Part shown: in pieces, positions 35,251 to 45,509 of the stretch
How the letters are laid out: each line of letters begins with the position of its first letter
Position numbering within the stretch: position 1 is the stretch's first letter
Notes under the pieces: generated by a model
Seen by the model: the letters and a program-made list of their open reading frames with translations, nothing else
Told to the model about the DNA's origin: nothing
The model's database searches: none
Position numbers and translations under genes: made by a program
Origin: Megamerina dolium
Taxonomy: Eukaryota > Arthropoda > Insecta > Diptera > Megamerinidae
NCBI GenBank assembly: GCA_963854835.1
Contig: OY978525.1
Span: 18,012,309 to 18,076,308, forward strand
DNA: 64,000 bases
Direction of reading: 5' to 3'

Positions 35251-35802
35251 CATTCTGTCAAATAAGTACCCGGAAATTCTCATTTTTAATTTTCCCTCTG
35301 AGAATATTTGAAAAAAAAATTTTCCCAGGTTGGCACAACTGTCAGCCACTATTCTGTGAATTTTTATTGCTATGTGTCATTTAGTTTGGTTACGGCGTCA
35401 TTAGGAACAAGTCAACCTGTTGTGTGCGTTGCGATTTCTTCTCGCCCCTCTTTGAACGATTTATACCAATCGTAAACTTGAGTTTTCGACATGGTTGAAT
35501 CACCAAATGTTTTTTTTTCAACATTTCCAACGTTTGAGCACAAGAAATTTCGTTTGAAACACAAAATTTCACACAAACTCTTTTTTCGATATTTTTATCC
35601 ATAGTAAAAATCGCAACGCACACAAAAGGTTGACTTGTTCCTAATGACGCCGTAACCAAACTAAATGACACATAGCAATAAAAATTCACAGAATAGTGGC
35701 TGACAGTTGTGCCAACCTGGAAATTTTTTTTTTTTCAAATATTCTCAGAGGGAAAATTAAAAATAAGAATTTCCGATTTCCGGGTACTTATTTGACAGAA
35801 TG
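35251..35802 (-). mobile_element. deleted mariner derivative with long terminal repeats
   Basis: A 552-bp element flanked by TA on both sides. Long inverted repeats, 35251-35437 and 35608-35802 (187 and 195 bp, differing by an 8-bp extra TCGGAAAT on the right and few substitutions), begin CATTCTGTCAAATAAGTACC. Only about 170 bp lie between them. The centre encodes the start of a mariner transposase on the minus strand (ATG at 35600-35602): MDKNIEKRVCVKFCVSNEIS, the first helix-turn-helix, continuing after a shift in a T-run as KTQVYDWYKSFKEG. Everything downstream, including the catalytic domain, is gone. It could be moved only by a full-length relative in trans. Confidence 0.9.
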
Positions 35803-35809
35803 TAATACA

Positions 35810-37025
35810 TTTTAATCACTGTGATCATCAATCAGTTCCCGAAAGACTGCAATAGTCTGAAATTCGCAATTTACTGCAATTTTGTTCTCTTTTAAGGCCT
35901 ATGCACTAAGCCTGCTAATACTCTGTTGCATTCAAAACCATAATCGAAGCTGTGATTATTGATTTCCCATGCCACAGGTTTCGCCGACACACCTACACTG
36001 AGATGGGGTTGGATACATCTCATCATTTTGTGTTGCTCAAACAGCTTTGAACGAACTGTGAAGAAACTGTACTAAATACTACTATTTAATAACTTTTCGG
36101 ATGATTTAACGGGATCATTTGCAAACATGATGAGATATCAAAAAATAAATATTTTTGTCTATTTGAAATAAATGAGAAGACCGACAAAGTTAGATGGGAA
36201 ATGGAAAATAATAAAAAAAAGTAATAAAAATTCTTTGTAATACTATATAAAGGTAACTTGAACATAAATAATATTTCATAAAGTAATTAACCTGATAGCT
36301 TAATTTCACAATTACAATACATTAGAATTAGTATTAGCGTAAATTGTTCATTGCTTCAATGCATTTTATGATGATGTTAAATTTTACAATCCCTATTACA
36401 CAATTGAACCATTGAACCACTTAATTTTAACATGCCGCTTCAAGCCATTTCAGTTGATTTTATTTAAATTTTTTTTTTTTTGTCCACCAAAAAATCTGTC
36501 AAAAACATGCTACCATTGATGTTGCTGTCGATTTTGTTTTGTATTTAACACGCTTCATTAAAAATACATGAACACATAACCACACATACTAATATACATA
36601 CCGATTAAAAGCTTGTAAAATATGTTAATAAGTATTGAACTACCGTTAAATATATAATGTTCATAGAGGCGAAACATTAGTATGTATTGTATATACACCA
36701 ATAATCACTTTTGTTGATTGCAAATCTCAATAAATAGCCTGCATGTAGTACATGTTGTTCTGCCCACTGTTATAACGCCCCGTTACACCCTCTGTAAATA
36801 TTGAATATGATTATAGAAAATGACGAGATTTTTGTAATTAAGCAATTAAGTAGTACCTATTACAAAATATGATTATTATTTTACAATGGTGTCGGCGTTT
36901 ATGCATCAAAACCACATTACATGTGTGCAAAAACATCGGCAAAATTGTGTGAGTGTGTGTGTGCTTTTTAAATGTATTTATTTATAAATTATTAATAAAT
37001 AATAGAAGTATGATAAAGTGTTTAA
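35810..37025. other. AT-rich stretch, nothing recognised
   Basis: No supported feature beyond A/T runs (36468-36480). Confidence 0.45.
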
Positions 37026-37036
37026 TTGAATTCATA

Positions 37037-37402
37037 AAAATAAAAAAAATAAATATGTGGCACTTAAAGCCCCAAAGGGCTCATTGGCCGAGCTTCTCTT
37101 CCATTACTGTTGAGCGTCTTAAATTTTGGACAGTATTAGAATGGACCTACTTATTTTAGCCGGTTCCGAACGGCAGAACACTTGTGACATTACTTTTTCT
37201 GAGCTTTGCCACAGAGTTCTTTTTAGAAGCTTTTTCATGGCAAGTTGTTACTGTCGGAAGAATTGACAATTGCTTGCCGACAGGTGAGTACCGTTCGAAA
37301 GAAAAATCTTTTCGATATTAAATTTGTTATGCATCAGCCGGGTATTGAACCACGACCTACAGATCAGAAGGTGAACACACTAACCACTGAGCTACGGCAC
37401 AC
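37037..37402 (-). mobile_element. tRNA-derived SINE, copy 7 (full length)
   Basis: Minus-strand copy flanked by the 10-bp duplication TGAATTCATA (37027-37036 and 37403-37412). All hallmarks kept: A box, B box (rc of GGTATTGAACC, one change), CTGTCGG/CCGACAG stem and AGCCC-TTTG-GGGCT hairpin. Read on the plus strand it carries CCGACAG followed by GTGAGTACC (37284 on), a good splice-donor consensus, so an antisense copy could be exonised. Confidence 0.92.
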
Positions 37403-37414
37403 TGAATTCATATT

Positions 37415-37820
37415 GATTGAAATTTCACCAGCACATTATATTTAGGGTCTCGGCTACAAAATCAACGCTTTAATATAAATATGTATGGGAAAAATTTGCA
37501 TCATAGAAAACGGGCTACCCTCTCAGTTTGTTACTTTTAGTATTTGTAATGTTAATACCAATTTAAAATTTTCTATTGGAACCAATACAGTGTGCTCAAG
37601 GACATGTCTGCGCGCTACTGGATCCCTTTGAAATTTACAATTGGACCACCTTAATCGACGCCCATTAATTTTTACTACCTAACATTTGTTCTTAACATAC
37701 TGATCCCCTATTTACATCAATAACAAAAGTATATTTTTTAATCTTATAAAAACATGATGTTTTTAGGGGACCTGTGCTAAAAAAAGAAGATAGGGTATAG
37801 AATTCTTCGTAAGAAATTTT
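37415..37820. other. spacer, possible inverted minisatellite piece
   Basis: At 37575-37690 the minus strand reads AAAAATTAATGGGCGTCGAT, like the start of the units at 37831 and 37981, so one inverted, decayed unit may lie here. Otherwise nothing. Confidence 0.3.
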
Positions 37821-37824
37821 CAGT

Positions 37825-38185
37825 AGGAGAAATTAATGAGGATCAGTCGTACATTTCTGCGCTCTACGGCCAACTATTGGGGAGTTATGGGGCTACTCAT
37901 TGATTTGAGGTGATTTTACTGGCATTTTGTAGGTGAGAGTAAAGAGTGAAGATAGATGGGAAGAAATGTTGGCTAATAAAAATTAATAGGGATCGGACAT
38001 ACCTTATATTCCACTAGGAGAGCTCTGGTAGTGTTGAAAGCGACATATATAAAAATCGTAAATTTTGTAGGAGAGTTCCTCAAGAGACAGATATAGCAGG
38101 TAGATACCGTCAGGGAAAATATTAAGGCGGACAAATCAATGTAGGTCGCACATTCATTTTATACTGCTAGGGATGTTACTGAGAA
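37825..38185 (+). repeat. tandem repeat, ~150-bp unit, 2.3 units
   Basis: Units start AATTAATGAGGATCAGTCGT (37831), AATTAATAGGGATCGGACAT (37981) and AATCAATGTAGGTCGCACAT (about 38133), spaced about 150 and 153 bp, and share ATTTTGTAGG(T)GAGAGT. Strongly diverged. A related stretch, AATTAGGGTCGATCATT, lies near 24000. The unit differs in sequence from the 26.6-kb array. Confidence 0.5.
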
Positions 38186-38189
38186 TTTT

Positions 38190-39990
38190 AATGAATGTTT
38201 AACATTTCATAATTATTTTCACGTTAGGAATGAAATGCGAATCTCTTTTAAAGTTTTATCAAAAATATATTACATAAAATTAAACAAGATCCACTACTTT
38301 CAAATTGATTGTTTTAAAATCTTTATTTCCATTAAATGTCAAATTCCTATAAAACGTATCAAATGTTTAACAATTCATATATTTTCCCCTTCGCCGGACC
38401 TTCAATATTCTTATCAACTTTCCAAAATATAAAAAAAAAAATATAAACAAATAAACAACCGCAAATAGTACCTTTCTTCTCAGAAATTCAAACAGCGCCA
38501 TCACTGTCCTTGACCATTTTATTTGTATTTTCAAAGGCCATATAAAAAAAAAAGGCAAAAACCTTATAAATTGCCATTAATTTTGCAATTTATTATCACG
38601 GTGTCGGTTTTTTTATTTTTTAACACTGAATAAATTTCCTGCATCTGGCAGTTGACTTCTTTTTAACTCTTACCATTTGAAAATAATTTGAAAATGTTTA
38701 TAATGATGTGTTTTCAACTAAATGTTGTATATTCATGTGGGGGAGTTTGGGTTGAATCATTATTATTGCTGTTCTTGTTATTGTTTCTGTTGTATGTACC
38801 TTCGGTTTGGCTGATTGACGTTTTAAATTGTAACATTCCATTCATTAACCTGACCCTAAACAGTTTATGCATCAATGATGGCGATACCAATGCGTATACC
38901 ACATATGGACGCATATTGTACGTTGTATGTTGAGAGTGTAATAATTTGAATTTGATTGTATATCAACACACATGTAATTACACTTTCAATCATTCGCATA
39001 CACACACACGCACGCACGTACATCTATTATCGAAACCAAAAACTAAGCGCGACCGCTATATGCTACATACAATATGCTGCATAATCATTTAACAAATGCA
39101 TGCAGCATAGCCAGCGCCAGCTAAAAACCGAAAAAAATAAATACAAACAACAACAAAAAATAATAACAAAATCAACCGGTCTCATGTGTATCCGTATTTG
39201 CTGTGTTGTGGCTACTGCTGTTAGTGGCATTGAGTATGGTCGACATGCAGACTAGCTACAACATACTGACTCGCTCGCTGGCATCTGTTGTTGTGGTCTT
39301 GGTCCACCAAAAATTGCAACATTATCAACCAGCTTTTATACATAGAAGTATACCTTCCGTAACGAAACATGAAAACAAAATACCAAAACTCATATCAATT
39401 AAAATTTATTTAGTTGATTTTAAGTAATTTCATTCAATTCATTTTAATGATCTAAAATTTAATTTCTCCTCCACAATGACATCTAACATATATGGGTACA
39501 ATATGTACACCATAGAACGTGTGAGAGAGAAATATAATAAGAGAACAAGAAGAAGAGAGATACAAATAGATGGCTAGTGAAGCTTTTAGTTTTTAATTAA
39601 TTTTTAATACCTTCTGTAACCAAAGTGTATATATTTTATTTAATATAATTTCTCTTTTTTTTCTGCTGCTAGACCATAGCACTAAACCACATATGCCATC
39701 CATTAAAGGATTTTGATAAAAATTTTGTTATGTTCTTCTATTGTTGTTGCAGCAAATGCCATCATAATAAATTGAGTTCATTAAGGAAGTCCTTATTATT
39801 ATAGAGCAGGACAATTTATGTGTTTGTATAAGAGTGAGAGAGAGAGAGAAAGCAACAGAGAGAAAGTGTGATTTTCTGCTAAATGTAAGTACGATATTGA
39901 TTAGGGAAATAGTTATTTTGTTTTCGATGAAAATGAATGTAATTTATTTATATTTTTAAATTAATATGACTTGAAAATATTACTTAAATT
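38190..39990. other. AT-rich stretch with GA microsatellite
   Basis: Contains a (GA)n run at 39834-39849 and CAA runs near 39150. A T-rich tract and CTGCTGCTAG at 39650-39672 look like a splice acceptor but no open frame follows. No gene supported. Confidence 0.45.
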
Positions 39991-39999
39991 AAAATTCTT

Positions 40000-40312
40000 C
40001 AAGTCGTAGCTCAGTGGTTAGTGCGTTGGCCTTCTGATCTGTAGGTTTTGAGTACTTTAATATTGGAAATATTTTTATTTCGTACAGTACCCACCTGTTG
40101 GCAAGCAATTCGGAATTCTTCCAGCAGTAACAATTTGCCATGGGAAAGCTTATAATAGAGCTTTGAGACAAAGCTCAAAAAAATAATGTCAAAATTGTTT
40201 TGCGGTTCGGATCATTAGGTTAGATCATAATATCGTCCAAAAATTTTATAAGCACAGGTGTACTAGAAGAAAGCTCGTCCAAAGCGCCACATCTTTACAA
40301 TATTTTTTTTTA
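40000..40312 (+). mobile_element. tRNA-derived SINE, copy 8 (diverged)
   Basis: The head GTCGTAGCTCAGTGGTTAG and GCCTTCTGATCTGTAGG are kept; the B box is destroyed. The body stem reads CTGTTGG/CCAGCAG, still pairable. The 3' third is heavily mutated but ends GCGCCACATCTTTA and T run. No clear duplication. Confidence 0.8.
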
Positions 40313-40314
40313 TT

Positions 40315-42980
40315 GTTTTATTGTATCTTCTGGGCTAGTTTCGGCAATTGTGACACTGGTGTTAGTACTTTAGCACTTTTCATTGGAGACTAGATCTTGC
40401 TTTAATTCGCTGTCTACAAGTGGGTTAAAAAATTGTTTTTATGAAGTCAGTGAATGAGTGCAACGAAAGAATTTCCGTAAGATTTTCCACAATAAAAAAT
40501 CTAAACATATTTTCATCTTAAGGGAAGAATATCTAACATTCTGTGCAATATTACTAATTTAAAGAGTGTGCAATTTTTTCTTACTTCTTTTAGACTTTTC
40601 TTCTCAACTCACTATTGTGTTAAAATTAGTAACTATTGGCAAGAGTTACATCTCGTTTGTGTCTTTAGTTTTTTTTTAATGCAATTCTATAAAATGTTCT
40701 TTCTGGTTTCAAATGCATCTTGCCATAGTAAAGTATAATTTAAACCTTAACGACACAATTAGGGGATTTACATGGTCTCATGTTTCATGTTTCATGTCTC
40801 AGATCTCATATCGTCTCAGAAATAATCAGTTGAGCGCACAATCACTGATTTATTTCTGGTGGGTCCCCGCCCATGAAACAAATGAACACTAAATCGAATC
40901 GTAACTACAACAAAGAAATTTAATATCTGGATGTCGAACATCTCGAAATGTGTGGCCCGAATTAAACCAAAAAGGAACTCATACTCTTTTAAGACTTCAG
41001 AGAGGAACTCTCTCAACTGTCGAATGAGCTCTTACATACGGGGTGCTCTACAGATTCTTTTCCAGGGGTTTCGGTGGCGATGATGATCCAAATATGATGA
41101 AACAGCTTCTCTACGACTGTCCCAATCTTCAGAATTCTTATAGGACTTGATGAATAACCGATGTAACAATGTTTTCAGACCTTTATAGTTCAGTACAAAT
41201 CGACTTATTCTTATACAATTTATTTTAATTTCATTTATAAGTTTTCTTTGCTATGTATGTGAAAATTTGATATTTTATCTCCAATCAAAAGCAACAAACT
41301 CTATTTAATATTCAAGTCCATTCATCATTCTTTTTGTAACCTTCAACTAATTTAGTATTGAAACTATTTAATTTGATGCTTCCAAATATCATAAAATTAT
41401 ACATTTAATTACAACTTTCATAAGAATTACGCATTACTATTTTAACTGACACCTCATAATGGCCATGGTTCAGAACTCAAACTTGTTTACGTTTTTAACA
41501 TGTTCACATACAAGTTTGGTAATCATCCAGTACATACGCTCATAATATGAGCTGTAATGAAGGGTTTTGACGTATATATGGTACTACATGTACATATTTA
41601 GGTAGAGTATCGTATCATTCATTCCTTGTTTAAATTCGAACTGCTGTTGTTTGTTGTTGTTATCTTCAATATTCGTAACTAGAAGACCTACAATTATAAC
41701 TGACATTTATAATCAGGCAAACAGGTAGGAAGGCGTATAGAGAACACCAAGCCATAACAACAACAACAACAACAACAAACATGCCGACATAACAAACTCA
41801 CAATGCTTGAGAATCATTTGTTTGTTAGCGGCTTCAACATGGAAAATTGCAGTTAATGATAACACCTACTCATCTGTAATTTTACGAAAAGCAACAATAA
41901 ATACAAAGTTGCATCGAACTAAGGACTGTCGAAAAATTGATGGTTGCTTAAACGGTGTATGGGAGGGGAGATTCATAGGCAGGCAGACAATCATAAAGCC
42001 AAGCGATTTCTTATGAATTAAAAGCATCATTATTACTGGCAGCGCCGCCAAATGTATTACTGTATGCATGTATGTTAGGTACATAGTAACTGATATGCAG
42101 ATGTTACCAAATATAGGCACTCTTATTCATTCATATACATTTAGTTTCTCATGATCACATGAATGTGAGTCGAAGAAATTGTACAGCTAAATATGTAACA
42201 GACTGACTGTCTGACTGTCTCTTTAACGAGCTAACTAACTGACTGATTGACTGACTGACATAACAATGACTTAATAAGATAATGACCAAAAATGCAATGT
42301 TATGCATAAACGAAGACGACTTTGTATTTAAGCAACATGACTACATGTGAGAAGGCTGTATGCAACATATGTACTTGTATATTCGTGCATACATCAAATG
42401 TATAGAAACATATAATCAAAGAAATATGCATATACAACACTCTGAAAGGTGTAAAAGGTAAGTGAAGTATAAGAAAATTATTTACGAAGAATGTAAGCGA
42501 AAGAAAACGCGCACAAGAATTTGCAATGGAAATTGTTATATGTTGTAGTGTGCCATACAATAAAATGATAAAGTGTTTCGCACCTGGTAATCATTTGAGA
42601 TCATAATCATATGTACACTTGTTAGATAAGCCAATTAAGTAATACTGGTTGTTAGTTCTTAGAGAAATTAATCTTTAGAGAAATATCTTCCTGATTCATA
42701 GATCTAGTCTATCGATAAAAAATTTTATTTGGAAATTTTCTTGTAGGATCTATAGCAATTTATCTCTAGAATTTCTACACATCTGTTTCGGAGAAATTTG
42801 AGCAATTGATATTACTGAATCACCATCATTGTTGCATGGTATCATAATGGCTCATTCAAGAGCGTTTCCATTATGAGAGCAACTACATAAATTAGACAAA
42901 TATATGCTGGACTGAATGAAAATTTGGTTCTGGGACCTTCGTGGAGATGTATAGGTATTTCTAATGAATATACTAGCATT
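40315..42980. other. AT-rich stretch with CAA run, no supported gene
   Basis: CAA run at 41757-41779. An imperfect 14-bp inverted repeat lies at 40817-40858 beside a TTTCATG-rich run (40770-40800). A 40-codon frame at 41028-41150 (YGVLYRFFSRGFGGDDDPN) looks protein-like but is unassigned. ACTG/CTGA-type simple sequence at 42200-42258. Confidence 0.45.
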
Positions 42981-42984
42981 ATAA

Positions 42985-43690
42985 TGGGTGTTCCGAAAAC
43001 TTCAGTTACGAATTTTACTAGTTCATATATTTGAAACGAGCTTTATTAAACAAAATATGTGTCGTTTTGGTCGATAACCTTTGGCCATTTTTGGGGTAAA
43101 GCCATTATTCCAGCTGTGTGAAGAAGTCCTGGGTTTTCTGAGCGAAAAACTGATCAAAGTGCGTTTTGCAGGCCTTTACGGAATTTCAATTTACACCATT
43201 AAGAGCGTTCTGTAGAGATCGAAGCAACTGATAATATGAAGGTGAAAAGACCGGGCTATATGGTGGATGCATCAAACCTATCCAAAAAAGCTCTCTCAGT
43301 TTCTGCCGGGTCATCAATGATGTGTGTGGTCTGGCGTTGTCATGATGGAACACAACACCTTTTCTGTTGTTAAATTCTGACGATTTTAATTGAATTGCTT
43401 GTTTCAATCTCGTTAATTGTTGACAGTAGGGATCAGAATCAACCGTTTGACCAGATTGTAGAAGCTTATAATAAATTACCTTTCGTGGTGTGAATCCTGG
43501 CTTTGCAACCATTTGCGAAGTTTCACCTCGCTTCGTCCATGATCTTTTTCGCACATTATTTTCGTATGTGATCCAGATGCGCTTCAGAAAAGGTTCGATT
43601 TCTTTCCGTTCTATAATAGAAAAGCAAAATGTTCCGCATTTTCACTCAATTTTCAACGTAGATAACTTTTAACAGAATAATCACCTTTCA
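42985..43690 (-). pseudogene. mariner transposase relic (mellifera/irritans-like)
   Basis: Minus-strand 122-codon frame (43186-43554): RKRSWTKRGETSQMVAKPGF, then PRKVIYYKLLQSGQTVDSDP, where several residues of the usual WWDWKG segment are deleted, then GVVFHHDNARPHTSLMTRQK (second catalytic Asp kept, near 43340) and HPPYSPVFSPSYYQLLRSL. In the last, the usual PDLAPSD has become PVFSPSY, so the third Asp is Tyr. After a stop the C-terminus continues toward 43055 as MALPQKWPKVIDQNDTYFV. The N-terminal DNA-binding region is absent. Possible 3' end GGGTGTTCCGAAAAC near 42984; the other end is not found. Confidence 0.82.
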
Positions 43691-43699
43691 AACAAGCTA

Positions 43700-44153
43700 T
43701 ATAGCATAGCCAATAGCCACGAGAGAATTTCCGGCCATAGAAATGCATGCAATGTAGAGTTGTTGAGATCGATAGCGAGTCTATCTTCCACAACTAAGTC
43801 GCACACTCTCGGCTGCGGCAGCCATGAGTGCGCACCATACGACGACTTGGCCCTAAATGTTGTCCGATAGCATGCTTGTCTTATGAATTTTTTGCATAAT
43901 CTTGCGTACAGCAGGATTCAGTGGGTGCCTCATTTCGGCCAAAACTTCTTTTCAAGAAACGCACTGTTTGGACTACACAACATTGATTTTAGAATTAAGC
44001 TTGCATTATTTCCCAATTGTGTTGAATTGTACCCAATTGTGTTTAAGCGTAAAGCGATTCGTTTAGTTCCGCGGGTATATGATTTTCGGTGGAAAAGGGC
44101 TCTCGCTGTAAAAGTAACATATGATTAAAAAAACACTAAATGGTACACCCTGT
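43700..44153 (-). other. fragment with a transposon-like end
   Basis: The minus strand begins TACAGGGTGTACCATTTAG (rc of about 44135-44153), the kind of terminal sequence seen in several Tc1/mariner groups, and the stretch is less AT-rich than its flanks. No recognisable protein block or matching opposite end. It adjoins the relic at 42985-43690 but the ends differ, so it is probably a separate piece. Confidence 0.3.
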
Positions 44154-44154
44154 A

Positions 44155-44205
44155 TGTGGCATTTATAGGCCCCGAAACGCCTTTTGGCTTTAACTTTTGG
44201 TCTCA
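44155..44205 (-). mobile_element. SINE 3'-end fragment
   Basis: Minus strand of GTGGCATTTATAGGCCCCGA and following matches the SINE 3' hairpin end (CCCGAAAxGCCTTTTGGCT). About 50 bp. Confidence 0.55.
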
Positions 44206-44770
44206 TACACCTGACTATCAATCTTTGGAATATCAATGATTTTCTTCTGGGAGATCTCAGCAAAATTTCCATTATTGTCTGCTTTGTCAGAAATTTCCAT
44301 GGGTTTGAAAGAGTCATAGAATAATTAGAATCTTAGAAGTTCTCAAAGGGGTTATTAGTAGAAAAATTGTTTAAACTTTAGTCTAAACCTTAGGTAATAT
44401 AGATTCAACCTTTCTATGGTAGTTTATATACAACTTTTGACTCTAGAATACGTTTTTCCATTAAAAATCTATCAATTTATGTCAGAACAGAATATTTTTG
44501 AGTTTATGTTTGGACTTCGGACTTGGGTCTTCAAATTCGGTTGCAGATTATAGCGGTCTGTTAACATTGATTGTGACCTTGGTTGATTGGGGCTACCGTC
44601 CCAATCACTAATCAACCTAATCAACCAAAGAAATAGACAGACATATTAAAGAAATGAATCTACGGGAACTATAAATATAAACTCTCAAAAGCATGTAGAA
44701 ACTATTTTTACAAAGCTTGTTTTTGGATTTCTCATTATTGGGCTTTACAAGTACTAAATTAAAACTTGTA
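44206..44770. other. spacer with a short inverted repeat
   Basis: TTGGTTGATT (44579-44588) and AATCAACCAA (44619-44628) form a 10-bp inverted repeat with internal partial pairing. Nothing else recognised. Confidence 0.4.
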
Positions 44771-44777
44771 TATCAAA

Positions 44778-45046
44778 GGTAGGTCGAGGGTTCAATCCCC
44801 GGCTGAAGAATAAATTAAATGTCGGCAAACAATCGGCAATTCTTCCGGCAGTAACAATTTGCTATGGAAGAGCTTCCAAGAGAACTCTGTGACAAAGCTC
44901 AGAAAAAGTGATGTCAGAAGGGCTCTGACATTTGGAGCTGGCTAAAATAAGTAGGTCCCTTCTAATACGGTCCAAAACTTGACACGCATAACAGTACTGG
45001 AAGTGCAGCTGGTGCTAAAAGTTCCACGTATTTATTTATTTTTTAT
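44778..45046 (+). mobile_element. tRNA-derived SINE, copy 9 (5'-truncated)
   Basis: Begins within the head at GGTAGGTCGAGGGTTCAATCC, so the B box is intact but the A box is missing; a segment after GAAGAATAAATTAAATGTCGG is shortened. The body has the GTCGGCAAAC..CTTCCGGCAG stem and the rest in order. The 3' hairpin is lost (GCAGCTGGTGCTAAAAGTTCC). Confidence 0.85.
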
Positions 45047-45128
45047 ATCTGTGGATTTAAGATCCTTCATAAGTGTATTTCGTTACGTAACGTTACATTT
45101 GAACTTTTAAATGTTCTCTCGTGTTTGT

Positions 45129-45500
45129 GTGGGTGCCGTGGCTCAGTGGTTAGTGTGTTGGCCTTCTGATCTGTAGGTCGTGGTTCAATCGCCGTCTCAT
45201 GCATAACAAATTTAATACCGAAAAGATTTTTCTTTCGAACGGTATCCACCTGTCGGCAAGCAATTGGCAATTCTTCCGACAGTAACAACTTGCCATGAAA
45301 AAGCTTCTAAAAAAGAACTCTGTGACAAAACTCAGAAAAAGTGATGTCGCAAGGGTTCTGCCGTTCGGAACCGGCTAAAATAAGTAGGTCCCTTCTGATA
45401 GTGTCCTAAATTTAACACGCACAACAGTAATTGAAGAGAAGCTCGGCCAATGAGCCCTTCAGGGCTTTAAGTGCCACATATTTATATTTTTATTTATTTA
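45129..45500 (+). mobile_element. tRNA-derived SINE, copy 10 (full length)
   Basis: A 372-bp copy flanked by GTGTTTGT (45121-45128 and 45501-45508). A box TGGCTCAGTGGTTAG, B box GGTTCAATCGC, body stem and AGCCC-TTCA-GGGCT hairpin (about 45450) are all present. It lies 83 bp after copy 9 in the same orientation. Confidence 0.92.
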
Positions 45501-45509
45501 GTGTTTGTA

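Noticed and set aside
35251..35802. Long-terminal-repeat element
   Set aside because: The long matching ends are inverted, not direct, and bordered by TA, as in Tc1/mariner. No direct LTRs, gag-pol or envelope frames were found anywhere in the window.
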